A stretch of DNA of 64,000 bases from Blastocatellia bacterium (GCA_016705245.1 JADIYM010000004.1:62001-126000); one strand, 5' to 3'; positions 18,143 to 28,369 are shown, numbered from the stretch's first letter. Made by a program: numbers and translations. The notes: generated by a model from the sequence alone, not told the origin.

Positions 18143-18304
18143 CCGTTTGACCCAGAACCCCGAGCGCAGCGAGGGGCCGACCGTTCAACCCGCATCGCGA
18201 GGAGTCAACAGTCGGCCCGTCGCTGCGCTCCGGGTTCTGGGTCGGCGATGGTCTGTTTTGACCGGCCGTGTGACCGCACTCCGTTTGACCCAGAGCCCCG
18301 AGCT
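18143..18304. repeat. Dispersed inverted repeat, CCCCGAGCG family, second copy
   Basis: Arms 18151-18181 and 18211-18241 pair over 31 bp with two mismatches (CCCAGAACCC.GAGCGCAGCGA). A third, direct partial copy, CCGTTTGACCCAGA.CCCCGAGC, abuts the next gene at about 18281-18304. The rest of the gap from 17680 has no credible gene. Confidence 0.65.
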
Positions 18305-18819
18305 CACCGGACTCTTGCGTCTTCCTCGTCGAAGAGGCTCGCTGCAGCGCGCTCTGGCGGAGCCGACAACTGCCCGGGCGACGCCGTCGCGTCGAACCGA
18401 TCCTTGACACTCGGCCGGCTCAAAACCATGAACGTCATCACGCCGAGGAACGTCCCCCACGGAAGCTGGACGCACGAAAGCGCTGCCGCGATCAGGCACA
18501 TCGTCCGCGACTGCCGCTGGCCGATCGCGCGCGCCGCGGCCAGCTTGAGCGCTCCCTGCACCGCAAAGATGAAGGACGCGACGAGTCCGATGATCACGAA
18601 AAGCAAGCCGAACACTGCCGGGCTCGGCTCTCCGGCACGTCCGGAACTCCCGGCGCCAGAGATCGCGAGAATGAGCCCAATGCCGACATAGATCAGTGGA
18701 AAGAGCGCAAAAAGCGCGTCCGCGCCTCCAGCCACGAGATACCCGATTCGGAGCAACTTGAGGTGCTCCTCGTCCCGGACCGCCTGCGCCTCACTTTCTT
18801 TCACGTAGTTGCTCCTCAT
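18304..18819 (-). CDS. Small membrane protein with about four TM segments, unknown
   Basis: 171 residues. Basic and acidic N-terminus (ESEAQAVRDEEHLKLLRIGY) followed by hydrophobic segments: YLVAGGADALFALFPLIYVG, AVFGLLFVIIGLVASFIFAVQ, TMCLIAAALSCVQLPWGTFL and a final GVMTFMVLSRPSV. This layout is common in uncharacterised proteins of Acidobacteria and Xanthomonads. The C-terminal tail is charged and runs into a repeat element at the 3' end. No function can be assigned. Confidence 0.65.
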   Translation of the reverse strand: MRSNYVKESEAQAVRDEEHLKLLRIGYLVAGGADALFALFPLIYVGIGLILAISGAGSSGRAGEPSPAVFGLLFVIIGLVASFIFAVQGALKLAAARAIGQRQSRTMCLIAAALSCVQLPWGTFLGVMTFMVLSRPSVKDRFDATASPGQLSAPPERAAASLFDEEDARVR

Positions 18820-19108
18820 TCCTGACTGGGCCGATTCGTCCGTTGAGACCGATCCTCGGCCATCGATAACGCCGGGTCAAGCAACGGACGCACCGGACGC
18901 CTGGCGGTGGACATGGGCGAGGCAACGCCCTGCTCCGCGAATGCCGTCCATGGAATGAGCCCCGGGCGCCGGCACGCAAGGATTGGCGAGGCAATTGGTG
19001 GTTGTCCGCCGTCCGTGTCGATACGCTCGGGGACTGAAAATCCGGTCGGCTTCCATCTCACCCGCCACTTCAGTTCTCCTGACGACCTCAAATCCAAAAT
19101 CGTATTAA

Positions 19109-19141
19109 GAACATGCGTCTGATAACAACACGCGTATGTTC
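19109..19141. promoter_or_regulatory. AT-richer dyad upstream of the GT2 gene
   Basis: GAACAT (19109-19114) and ATGTTC (19136-19141) form a dyad, with partly matching inner GCGT/CGCG. It sits in the only A+T-rich patch of the 400-bp gap 18820-19218, about 80 bp before the glycosyltransferase start. Possible operator; nothing else is seen in the gap. Confidence 0.3.
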
Positions 19142-19218
19142 TCATCTTTCGATTGATCGCAACTCCCACCGTCGCCATCCCGTAAGTACCGGTTCATTCA
19201 CGCGTTCCGAAACACGAG

Positions 19219-20720
19219 ATGCACCCGCCAACCGCCGATCATTTGCCGCCCGACGGGCTCCCGGTTCCGACTGTCACCTTTGGAGTTCTGCTCTACGGCG
19301 CCGGCGTGTTGCTCGTGGCGACCCTCGTTGCTGCGTTCGTGCTGCCGGTGCCTTGGGCGTGGTTGCTCGGATTCGTGTATATCCTCTACGACACGTGGCT
19401 GCTCGCAACGATGGTCAGATCCAGCCGGCGCGCAGTCAACGAGGATACGACGCCTCCAGCGGCTTCGCTCGACGAGGATGAGCGAGCGTCTGTCGCGGTC
19501 CTCATCGCGTTTCGTAACGAACGTCTGGTCCTGCCCAAGACCATCGATGCCCTGCTCAGACAGGACGAGCGTGCCGAGGCCATCGTGCTCGTCGATGACG
19601 GCTCAACGGACGATTCGCTCCTCTGGGTTTCGTCCGCGTACGACGTTGAATTCGAAGGCGATCTGGGCCGATCGCTCACCGAGCCTTCGATCCTCGTCCT
19701 TCGAAAGCCGCACACCGGCAAGGCATCATCGCTTAATCAGGCCCTGGCGCTCATGGTGGCAGATGTCGTCGTCACTATTGACGCCGACACCATTCTCGAA
19801 CCTGTGGCGCTGTCCGCTGTGCGGCGGGCCTTCGACCGCGATCCCGACCTGACAGCGGCCTGCGGAGTGCTCGCACCGGTATGCAGTGTCGGAACGTCGG
19901 CGCGACTGTTCCAGCTCTTCCAGACGTTCGAGTACCTGCGCGCCTTCCTCTGGAGGCTCGCATGGATGCGCGACCGGACGCTCGTTCTCGTTTCAGGCGC
20001 TTTCGCGGCGTATCGTCGTTCGGCCCTCGTTTCGGTTGGCGGCTTTGACGCTACGAGCCGAGTCGAAGACTACGAGGTGATGTTCCGCCTGCACCGCGCG
20101 AGCCACGACATGGGGAAGCCGCTGACCGTGGCCGTCATCGGCGATGCGCGAGCCGTCACCGATGCTCCTGCAGGCGTGCGTGCCTTCTTCGACAGCGAAC
20201 GCGCTGGTTCGCCGGCTTTATCGAGACCATGCATCGCAACGCCGACCTCGTGGGATCGCTGAATCACGGACGGTTTGGAACGTTCCACCTGCCGGTGAAG
20301 ACGATCGACATGCTCCTGCCGGTTTACGGTCTTGCCGCGGCTTGCACACTCGGAGTGCTGCTTGTGACGGGTTATGGTCTCGATTCCCGAATTCTCGGCG
20401 TCGTCATCGCGAAGCTGCTGTTCGACATTGCCTGCTATGCGCGGTGCCTCCAGCTCTACGAGCAATGGCAGGGACGGCGTCCCACGGCCGGACTTTACGG
20501 AAGAGCGCTTGCCGCGACGCTACTCGAGCCGGTGTTCTTCCAGCTGTTGCGCCAGTTTGGGGCTCTTCTCGGCTGGATCGCTTACGTCCGAGGCCGAATC
20601 GACTGGAAACCGACGCGGTCCGGTTCAATCGCCAGTAGTTCGGAAGACTTCGCGGCCGGAGCCAATCCGAACGCGAGCACTTCGTCGGGTCGCGATTCAC
20701 GGCACCAGAACCGTCGATAG
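19219..20720 (+). CDS. Processive family 2 glycosyltransferase (frameshifted)
   Basis: About 500 residues when joined. N-terminal TM pair, then a GT-A domain with DDGST, the UDP-binding DADT, an acidic VEDYEVMFR segment and, after repair, the Q-x-x-R-W-type acceptor motif RQRTRW. The first frame runs to 20262, but sense is lost at about 20188: reading TTCTTCCGACAG instead of TTCTTCGACAG gives FFRQRTRWFAGFIET and joins the second frame to the stop at 20720. The C-terminal part has four TM helices, as in cellulose or poly-GlcNAc synthase-like enzymes. A membrane-bound polysaccharide synthase is likely; the sugar is unknown. Confidence 0.82.
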
Positions 20721-20789
20721 ATTCAACGTAGCATGACCTTATCCCGTCGGCTGTCGCGCCGACCGAGCGGTCAGGCCAGCTTCCGGTTC

Positions 20790-21221
20790 TCACCTTTCGT
20801 CGGCATCACGTGTCGAATGCCTGGGGTCGGCCCTGCGCCGCATGAAGCACAATCCCGACCATGTTTCATCGACTGCACACACTTTCGTGTCAACGAGTCC
20901 GGTCTCGAGTCCGGCGGCCTGCACGAGATCGAATGTACAGTCAGACTTCATCCCCGACGCCTTTTTCGGCCAGCAGATCCAGAGCCTCGCACCCGAAATC
21001 AGTCGCGGTTCGAGCTGTGCGATACGATCGCGCGCCGCGGCAGCCCGCGTCACGAAAACCACTGCAACGTCAAAGTCCGCATTGGCTCGAACCCTGCGAG
21101 CCCCGGACGGAAGAGGCTCGAGCAAGACCTCGAATCCAGCCGGCGCGCCGAGCAACAGCAAACGGCCCTCGTCACGGATTCCGAGCTTCCTGGCCAGTGG
21201 TGTCGTGGAGTACCCGGACAT
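20790..21221 (-). CDS. DUF3052 family protein
   Basis: 143 residues. The N-terminus MSGYSTTPLARKLGIRDEGR and the middle segment RLWICWPKKASGMKSD are characteristic of the DUF3052 family, small cytosolic proteins of unknown function. It is the last gene of a leftward run with the DUF971 and SBBP genes; the DUF971 gene ends 30 bp upstream of its start. Confidence 0.75.
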   Translation of the reverse strand: MSGYSTTPLARKLGIRDEGRLLLLGAPAGFEVLLEPLPSGARRVRANADFDVAVVFVTRAAAARDRIAQLEPRLISGARLWICWPKKASGMKSDCTFDLVQAAGLETGLVDTKVCAVDETWSGLCFMRRRADPRHSTRDADER

Positions 21222-21251
21222 GCCTTCGATCGTGGAGCGTCCTCTGACCGC

Positions 21252-21620
21252 TTACTCGGGTGACTCGCCGGAAACGCTCACCTCGGAGCGACCCGCGCCA
21301 GCACGCTCGATCGCGCAGGACTCGCACGGACAGTACTTCCTGAGTCGCTGCCACGAGTAGATTCCATCCGAATGAGCATCCGTGAAGACAAAACGAACGG
21401 CATACGAGCCAACGTGCTCGCACTCGACGACGTCAACGGATTCCGGTATCGACCCAGGCGCAATTCGCGTCACGCCGGTCCACTCGTCAACGCAATTCGC
21501 GCAGCCGCAGAACTCTCGCAGCCCGCTCGTAGCGAAATCGCTCACGTGGCCGTCGTCCCACGTGATCCGGATGGCCCTGGGAGCGGTACGCTCGATCGAG
21601 ATTGGTTGGCTGATGGCCAT
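21252..21620 (-). CDS. DUF971 family protein
   Basis: 122 residues. Two Cys pairs (FCGCANC and CPCESC) flank a beta-rich core containing ITWDDGHVSDF and GIYSWQRLRKYCPC. This matches DUF971, the domain also found at the N-terminus of gamma-butyrobetaine hydroxylase, where the cysteines bind zinc. Stand-alone bacterial copies have been linked by others to Fe-S or respiratory functions, without proof here. Starts 18 bp after the SBBP gene stop. Confidence 0.82.
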   Translation of the reverse strand: MAISQPISIERTAPRAIRITWDDGHVSDFATSGLREFCGCANCVDEWTGVTRIAPGSIPESVDVVECEHVGSYAVRFVFTDAHSDGIYSWQRLRKYCPCESCAIERAGAGRSEVSVSGESPE

Positions 21621-21638
21621 ATTCAGATCACCCTTTCG

Positions 21639-23435
21639 TCAACGCGCATATATCGTCATCGCTTCGCCACCATCCGGATTCACCACACGAATGGTCACCG
21701 CGACACGCTTCGGGAATCGCGCCTTGAGAGATTTGCCGCCACCCAGCGAGATTAACGTCGGCCCGCCGACCGTTACCGTCGGCCACGGCGTCGGATCAGC
21801 CCCGATGTAGACGAGAACGCCGTCGGCAAAGGCTTCGCCCGATATTGTCATTCGATACGGATGTTTAAGGCTCACTACCTGAGAAATAACTGGAGGAGTG
21901 ATATTGCTGCCCTCTGGCACGATTGTGGTCACGAAGCCGTTTTCGGCGCTTCCAGGCGGACACGGACACAGGGCACCGAAACTGCCCGCCGTCACGGGAA
22001 ATCCAGCCGAGAACGTGTGCCCTGCGACAGCGACATTCCCTTCCGAATCGACAGCGACGCTCGACGCTGATTCTTCTGCTGTAGCACCAAAATAGGTGGC
22101 GAAAGCTGCCGTCCCACTTTCACTGATTCTTACAATGATTGCATCCGCGAAGAAGCCGGGAGCCACGCATCCGCCGCAGGCCTCCTGAACGGGACTGACA
22201 ACGTTGAAATCGGGCGAGCGGGTCAATCCAACCGCGATGATGTCGCCGCCGGCTGATGTCGTCACCGCAAGCAGCTCGTCCGCATTCGATCCTCCGAGAT
22301 ACGTCGAGTTCCTGATCGTCGAGCCGTCTGGCGAGAGCCTTGTCACGAAGGCATCGCCGCCGCCGCCGGGTGACGCCTGCAAAGGCTCGACTGTTGGAAA
22401 TGACGAAGAGTCAGTCGTCCCGGTGACCACGACGTCGCCGTTCGGGGCAACCGCGACTGCGCGAATCGCGTCTCGGCCCGCTCCGCCCAGATAGGTCGAC
22501 CACGAGAGCGCTCCAGCCGATGTCACGCGTGCCACGAAGCCGTCAAGACTCGTCTCAGGTGACGAGCCGCCACCGTTTACCGCCTGAATCGGGTTCTTTG
22601 TGAGAAAATCGGTCGAAAATGACGTTCCGGCAAAGACCGCTCCGCCGTCGGACGTGACCGTGATTGCCGTTCCTCCGTCGCCGCGATTCCCGCCAATGTA
22701 GGAAGAGAAGATGACATCCGAGCCCGAGGAGTTCAGCTTCGTGATGAAACCCTCCGAACCTTGCTTCTTGTCTGGCTCGAAGGCGTTGTCGCGAGGGATT
22801 CCGAACGAATTTGTCGAGCCCGTCACGAATGTGTTGCCATCCGCGTCGACGGCAATCCCGGCCGCGTAGTCGTCGTGTTCGCCTCCGAGGTACGTCGCGT
22901 AGTCGAACGGTCCGCCATTCGCGGGAATCCGGACAACGAAAGAGTCGATGCAGTCGCCCCCGACGCACGTCGGGAACCGCCCGTTCTCAGGATCGAACGC
23001 GTCCGGCGTGACGGGAAAATCGAGCGACGTCGTCACACCAGTCACGTAGATATTTCCCGCCGGATCAACCGCGACCCCTGAAGCCCGATCGTCCGCCGAT
23101 CCGCCCACGTAGGTGGCGTGGAGTATCGTCGAACCGTCTGCCGAGATTTTCATGACGAACGCATCTGTCTGCCCGCGTCGCATCGCCTGCGCGGCGTTCG
23201 ACACTGGCAGATCCGCGGAGGTCGTCTCTCCGGCAACGATAACGCTTCCATCAGGTGCGAACGCCACGCCCGTGACTGTGTCGCGTCCGGCTCCACCGAC
23301 GAAGCTCGAAAAACCGACCCTGAACGGTGGCGCCGCTCCTCCGCGAAGGAGCGGCGTCGCGCTGCTGACCGGCTGGGCCAGCGCGAATGCGAGCGACACA
23401 GCGGCGAGCGAAAGGTTGGAATGATACGTCGGCAT
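21639..23435 (-). CDS. Secreted SBBP-repeat beta-propeller protein
   Basis: 598 residues from the ATG that opens MPTYHSNLSLAAVSLAFA, which gives a proper signal peptide; the longer open frame begins 42 bp earlier. The body is a row of seven or more repeats of about 60 residues, each with a core like YVGGSADDRASGVAVDPAG followed by IYVTG.T.S.DFPVT (SBBP/beta-propeller). The final 90 residues switch to an IPT/TIG-like strand pattern ending NPDGGEAMTIYAR. Likely exported and surface associated; ligand unknown. Confidence 0.82.
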   Translation of the reverse strand: MPTYHSNLSLAAVSLAFALAQPVSSATPLLRGGAAPPFRVGFSSFVGGAGRDTVTGVAFAPDGSVIVAGETTSADLPVSNAAQAMRRGQTDAFVMKISADGSTILHATYVGGSADDRASGVAVDPAGNIYVTGVTTSLDFPVTPDAFDPENGRFPTCVGGDCIDSFVVRIPANGGPFDYATYLGGEHDDYAAGIAVDADGNTFVTGSTNSFGIPRDNAFEPDKKQGSEGFITKLNSSGSDVIFSSYIGGNRGDGGTAITVTSDGGAVFAGTSFSTDFLTKNPIQAVNGGGSSPETSLDGFVARVTSAGALSWSTYLGGAGRDAIRAVAVAPNGDVVVTGTTDSSSFPTVEPLQASPGGGGDAFVTRLSPDGSTIRNSTYLGGSNADELLAVTTSAGGDIIAVGLTRSPDFNVVSPVQEACGGCVAPGFFADAIIVRISESGTAAFATYFGATAEESASSVAVDSEGNVAVAGHTFSAGFPVTAGSFGALCPCPPGSAENGFVTTIVPEGSNITPPVISQVVSLKHPYRMTISGEAFADGVLVYIGADPTPWPTVTVGGPTLISLGGGKSLKARFPKRVAVTIRVVNPDGGEAMTIYAR

Positions 23436-23530
23436 CCCATCCTCTATAACAGGTATGGAGAGCTCCGGGGAAGACACGCATCAGGCGCAGGTGCCTCCAG
23501 GTCGAGATCTAGTCTGGCTGTGGCCGCCGT

Positions 23531-23566
23531 AGGTACCGGTGAATCCCCGCTGCCAGGTACCGGTGA
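23531..23566. promoter_or_regulatory. Two direct copies of a palindromic 12-mer before the kinase
   Basis: AGGTACCGGTGA occurs at 23531-23542 and 23555-23566, a 24-bp period, and each copy contains the overlapping palindromes GGTACC and ACCGGT. It ends 4 bp before the kinase start. The spacing fits a two-site operator but could be chance. Confidence 0.3.
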
Positions 23567-23569
23567 CGA

Positions 23570-25881
23570 ATGAAGGAGACGGCAACGCCCATGATTACGC
23601 CCTCAAAGACGATGACGGGTACTTTTCCCTACCAGATCGAAGCCAAGATTGGTGCGGGTGGAATGGGAGTCGTGTTTCGAGCGTTCGAGCCGGCCCTCAA
23701 TCGACGGGTCGCGATCAAGGTGCTCCGCGCCCAGATCCTCGAGGACGAAAAGCCGGAGGTCGCGGATGAATATCGCCGGCGCTTCATGCAGGAAGCCCGA
23801 GCGGCTGCGGCACTCTCACACCCGGGTGCGACGACGATCTTCCGGATCGGGGAGGAAGACGGGCTGCCCTTCATAGCCATGGAGTGGCTCGATGGTCAGA
23901 CACTCGAGCAGATCGCCAGCCAGGAAGGCCAGCTCGCCCCGTCGCGAGTGGCGCGCATCGGCGTGGATCTCCTCGACACGCTCGAGGCCGCACACCGCGC
24001 CGGCGTCGTTCATCGCGACGTCAAACCCGCAAATCTTATTCTCCTCAATGACGGGCGCCTCAAGGTGACGGACTTCGGGATCGCACGTGTCGCCGACTCT
24101 GATCTCGTCAAGACCGGTGCGGGAGCGGTGCTTGCCACCCCGCAATACGCCTCGCCGGAGCAACTCCAGGGTGAGGATGTCGACGGTCGAGCCGACGTTT
24201 TCTCGACGGGCGTCGTGTTGTACCTGCTGCTTTCCGGCAAATTCCCCTGGGCGGGGGCGAACTTTTCGAGCTCATGGCCGCGCTGGCGCGCGGAGAGGCG
24301 ACGCCGATCCGGCAGTACTGTCCCGGATTGGATCCGGCGATCGAACGCGCCGTAATGACCGCGCTTCGTCGCGATCGCACCGAACGATTCGCGAGCGCCG
24401 CGCAGATGGCTGACGTGCTGCGACCTCTACTTTCGGGCGAGAGTCCCGATTCGAGTGTAACGCGTGCCCTCCTGGCCCAGGCCGAAGCCGATGCCGAAGC
24501 CGCGGAGACGATTCGCGATTCGTCACCGGCCAAGTATCCGACGCTGACTGGAATGCCGCGCTGCTCGCGCATGTCGATCGTCCGAATCGTCGAAAGCTGG
24601 CCATCCCGCAACCTCGGGACGGTGCAGACGTCAATTCTCCTCGCGCGGCTCCTCGAGCGACCACTCCACGCCCCGCCGTTTGCCGGTGGCGCCTTCATTG
24701 GTGGCTACTGCGTGCTCATCTTTGGCGGGTTCATTCTTGGAGCCGTCGACTTCTCGGGCCGGTCGCACGACGAAGTCTGCGAGCAACTGCCCGAGGAAGC
24801 CTCTGTCGTCATTCATACTATTCCGCCGGACATGCCGTGCTCGCTGATTCCGATGATGGCGTCGCTGCTCCACGAACCCAAGTACCGCCTGAACGATCTC
24901 GACACGTCGCTCGTGAACCTCCCCGCGCTGTCGCGAAAGCTCTCGACTGAGCACTTCGACGGCATCCTCACGCTCGAGCGAGGCGAAGCTACTGGCGCGA
25001 TCTTTTTCGATCAGGGCCAGCCCGCGCTTTCGATGTTCTCGGACGGCTGGGAGGAGCTGCCGGTCGAAAACACGTGGGAGTCGTGGGCTTCACGCGAGTC
25101 GCTCAAGGGAACGCTGCTCGAGAAAGTCTGGAAGCCGGCGCATCTCTCGTATCGGCGGGAGCTGCGGGACTATGGATTCTGGGTGGCGGCGCCGCAGGAC
25201 GAAACGAAACGAGACAAGCTGAAGCAGGTCTTCATTCGCAAGACGTCGAACCTGACCGACGAGTCGACGAGTGGCGAACGGAAGTCGTCGGGACGCCTGA
25301 CGCCGGTTCGACGGCCCGACGACTCGGGCGATCTCAATGCGCTGGCGTCCTTCTACAAGTCGGATCCGGCGTATCGTTTTCTCACGTGGGCGCTGGACGA
25401 ATTGCCCGCGTATTTTCAGGAGCGCGGAAGGACGTCTTCCTGGAAGTACCTTGCCGGTTGGATACCGCTGATCCGAAGAGCGGTTCTGCACCACAACCTG
25501 CCGAGGCCCGACGGGAACAAGTCGGACTTCTTCGATCTCGTGACCTACGACTCGAGCGACAAGGTCCTGCACATCGGCCATCGCGTGCCACGCGGGACGC
25601 GGGAGGCGCTCGCGGAGTTTGTCGGGAGGGTTGTCGAGGCTAAGCGCGCGAGGACGAAGACGGGCGACGTCGGGGGAGCATTTCTGCTGGCGCCGACCTT
25701 TGACGAAAGCATGATCGAGGCGTATCAGGAGCAGACGCGGCCGCAAGGTACGGGACTGCTGGCGGTCGAGGAGAAGCTCACGAAATACGAGGGCTTCATC
25801 CGGATGGGCCCGCGCCGGGGATTCCATCTGTTGCTCGTCGTGGAGAAGGGCGACTCGTACGAGCCGATCCTTCTGGTCTGA
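23570..25881 (+). CDS. Ser/Thr protein kinase with a long unassigned C-terminal half (frameshifted)
   Basis: About 770 residues when joined. The N-terminal Hanks-type kinase is complete: IGAGGMGVVF glycine loop, VAIKVL lysine (about residue 50), HRDVKPANLIL, VTDFGIARV and ATPQYASPEQ. The frame breaks near 24262; restoring one T gives ANFFELMAALARGE and joins the frame ending at 25881. After the kinase come two segments resembling DUF4388-type domains (GGYCVLIFGGFILGAVDFSG and FDGILTLERGEATGAIFF). The last 170 residues (FFDLVTYDSSDKVLHIGHRV ... KTGDVGGAFLLAPTFDES) look like a restriction-endonuclease-type fold without the catalytic Lys. ATG 23591 is an alternative start. Confidence 0.78.
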
Positions 25882-26264
25882 GCGCTGGACCGACCCGTGC
25901 GCTGAACGAAACCGCTGCGCGGTAGGAATCAAGACACGCCGAACGGAACTCAAGCACAAGTGACGACGGTGCCGGAGTCTGTCGACCTGACCTCCGAAAA
26001 GCGCCGTAGGCGAGACAGATCCTTAGCCCACGGCGTATGCCGTGGGTTCTCCGACCGACCGCGGAGCAGTCGATTCCGCGACCGCGGAGCGGTCGGAACC
26101 GGACCGTTCCTGCTCCAGTCGTTTGGCTACCGCTTCAAGGCCAGGCTCGGTCGACTCCATTGCTTCCACCAGATAGAAACCTATGCGCTACCGCGCACGG
26201 TACTGATGCCCAGGGCCGCTGAGAGACTGGTCTGTCGGGCGCGCCGCCGGGTCCCCCTTTCCTC
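25882..26264. repeat. Gene-free stretch with degenerate palindromic units
   Basis: No credible gene lies in 25882-26538. A short inverted repeat built on GACCGCGGAGC is found at about 26055-26100, and a single arm of the GGTACTGATGC family (CGCTACCGCGCACGGTACTGATGC) at about 26188-26210. Confidence 0.5.
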
Positions 26265-26416
26265 GGTCCCCGTTTTTCGAGCCGCGAGCTGTAGCGAGCG
26301 TCCCACGGACAGTGCGTGAAATCGCTGACTCGCCGTTGCGGAAGGACGGAAGTGATCGGTACCGTTCGACCGTCCGTAGGACGCTCGCTACTGCTCGCGG
26401 CTCATAAAACGGTGAC
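26265..26416. repeat. MITE-like element, copy 1 (about 152 bp)
   Basis: Begins GGTCCCCGTTTTTCGAGCCGC and ends with the imperfect reverse complement. The interior word TTGCGGAAGGACGGAAGTGA (26336-26355) appears in reverse complement in the copy at 46362-46514, so the two are in opposite orientation. It has no coding capacity. A related single arm, GCGAGCGGTAGCGAGC, lies at about 26469-26484. Confidence 0.7.
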
Positions 26417-26538
26417 TGCCCGCATCTTGCACTACCATGCAGGACGCACCGCCGGAGCGCCAGAACCGCGAGCGGTAGCGAGCTGGCCGGCGGACAGACG
26501 CACGAGTCGATGCTCCTCCGGATTGATCCCCCAGGTCG

Positions 26539-28092
26539 CTACCGCCTCCGGAATCGGAACAATCGGTCGAACACCTTCTTCACGGTCGGCGTCAGGCTGC
26601 CGCGCATGTAGATGTCCCCGAGCCGTTTCACGGCCTCGGACTGCGTCGGATAAGGATGAATGGTCGTCGACAACACACTCACCTTCTGTTTCGTCGCGAT
26701 CGCCAGTGTGAGCTCACCGATCATCTCGCCAGCGTGCCGCGCCACGATGGTTCCTCCGACGATCCTTCCCGACTTCTTGTCGTATACGACGCGCGCAAAA
26801 CCCGCTTCATCGCCGTCGAGGATGGCTCGGTCGTTGTCCGCAAGCTCATGAGTTATCACACCGGCCGACAGTCCGGCCGCGGTTGCCTCGTCCAACGACA
26901 TGCCGACACGGGCAATCTCGGGATCGGTGTAGGTGCTCCACGGAATGACGAGGTTGCTGACCCTGCCCGTCCGAAAAGGCCGGAAAAACGCGTTCGTGAT
27001 GACGATGCGGGCCATCGCGTCCGCCGCGTGCGTGAACTTGTACTTAGAGCAGACGTCACCGGCCGCATACACTCGCGGATTCGTCGTCCGGAGCGTGTCG
27101 TCGACCGTAATGCCGCTACGCTCGTACGACACACCGGCCGCCTCCAATCCAAGTCCCTCGAGATTGGGGGTTCGTCCGACGCCAACGAGCACCGCGTCGA
27201 ATCGCAGCTCCAGCGAACCGCCCGGAGCGTCCACCGTGAGCACAGTCTCGGCTCCGTCGCGTCGCGCTTCAAGCACCGACGCCGAGGTCAGGATTGTCAT
27301 CCCCTCGCGTTCGAGTTGACGCTGCACGATGTCGGCCGCGTCACGATCCTCCTTCGGCATGATCTGGGCCGTACGTGCAATGAGCGTCGTCCGGCTCCCA
27401 AGCCGCATGAACGCCTGGGCGAGCTCGCAACCGATGGGGCCGGCCCCGAGAACGGCCAACCGATCTGGACACTCCGTCATCCGGAAGACCGTTTCGTTCG
27501 TCAGAAATCCCGCCTCGGCAAGCCCCGGAATATCGGGCTTGGTCGCTCGTGCACCGGAAGCAATAACGGCGCGGTCGAAACTCAGCCTCTGGCCATCGAC
27601 CTCGATTGACGCCGGTCCGCTGAAGCGGCCCTGGCCGATGAAGACGTCGATGCCGAGGCCCTGCAGTCGCGAGACGGAATCGTTAGGACTGATCTTCGCC
27701 CTCAGCCGTCGCATGCGCTCCATTGCCGCAGCGAAATCGACCTCCACGTCGCCGCGCAACCGAACTCCGAAGTTCAAAGCCTCGCCGACGTCGTACGCGG
27801 CGCGGCCGGCGCGTATCACTCCCTTGGAGGGCACGCAGCCCACGTTCAGGCAGTCGCCACCCATCAGGGCCCGTTCGATGATCGCCACTTTCGCACCGAG
27901 TCCAGCAGAGCCGACGGCGCTGACGAGTCCAGCCGTCCCGGCGCCGATCACGACGAGGTTGTACTTTCCGGACGGCGTCGGATTCGTCCATTCGGCGGGA
28001 TGGACATTGTCGAGGAGGACCTGGTCGTGCGAATCGCCTTCGAGCACCATGCGCCGGTAATCCGTGTGCGTGCGCTCAATGGTTGACGTCAT
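26539..28092 (-). CDS. Mercuric reductase-like FAD disulfide oxidoreductase
   Basis: 517 residues. FAD-binding GxGxxG is VVIGAGTAGLVSAVGSAGLG, and the redox-active disulfide is GGDCLNVGCVPSK. The NAD(P)-binding site is LAVLGAGPIGCELAQAF, then VYAAGDVCSKYKFTHAAD, and the dimerisation domain ends in HPYPTQSEAVKRLGD. It lacks the N-terminal HMA domain and the C-terminal vicinal Cys pair of true MerA, so mercury reduction is doubtful. Such enzymes often sit with SCO/TVP38 membrane genes; none is adjacent here. The start was placed at the ATG with GGAG upstream; the AraC gene is divergent. Confidence 0.85.
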   Translation of the reverse strand: MTSTIERTHTDYRRMVLEGDSHDQVLLDNVHPAEWTNPTPSGKYNLVVIGAGTAGLVSAVGSAGLGAKVAIIERALMGGDCLNVGCVPSKGVIRAGRAAYDVGEALNFGVRLRGDVEVDFAAAMERMRRLRAKISPNDSVSRLQGLGIDVFIGQGRFSGPASIEVDGQRLSFDRAVIASGARATKPDIPGLAEAGFLTNETVFRMTECPDRLAVLGAGPIGCELAQAFMRLGSRTTLIARTAQIMPKEDRDAADIVQRQLEREGMTILTSASVLEARRDGAETVLTVDAPGGSLELRFDAVLVGVGRTPNLEGLGLEAAGVSYERSGITVDDTLRTTNPRVYAAGDVCSKYKFTHAADAMARIVITNAFFRPFRTGRVSNLVIPWSTYTDPEIARVGMSLDEATAAGLSAGVITHELADNDRAILDGDEAGFARVVYDKKSGRIVGGTIVARHAGEMIGELTLAIATKQKVSVLSTTIHPYPTQSEAVKRLGDIYMRGSLTPTVKKVFDRLFRFRRR

Positions 28093-28369
28093 GCAGTTTC
28101 TCCGTGAGCCGAGCAGTGTCGTCGTCAGATTACATGGACCGGCCGGTCCGGAGTATTCCAGCCCGCCGGAGCGGACGCGAAACACTGGAGGACTGCGGAT
28201 TGGCCGGTGCTGCAGAACCTACGAGGTGCGACGCGTAGTCCGATTCGCGGGATTGAAAAGCCCGTTCCCCGTCCGACTACGGATCGCGGACTCCTGTAAT
28301 GCAATCCTTTACGCGCGGACTGCGGCCGTGCCAAGCTGGGCGGGTCGCGACCGATCGCGCTTGACCGCA

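Noticed and set aside
24676..24760. Transmembrane helix in the kinase C-terminal half (GGYCVLIFGGFILGAV)
   Set aside because: The same pattern recurs in the second DUF4388-like segment as beta strands (DGILTLERGEATGAIFF), so buried strands are more likely than a membrane span.
25520..25881. Active restriction endonuclease at the end of the kinase protein
   Set aside because: The strand where the catalytic Lys should lie reads VLHIGHRV with His, so at best an inactive fold; kept only as a structural hypothesis.
26539..28092. True mercuric reductase (MerA)
   Set aside because: Lacks the N-terminal HMA domain and C-terminal Cys-Cys, and no mer genes are nearby.
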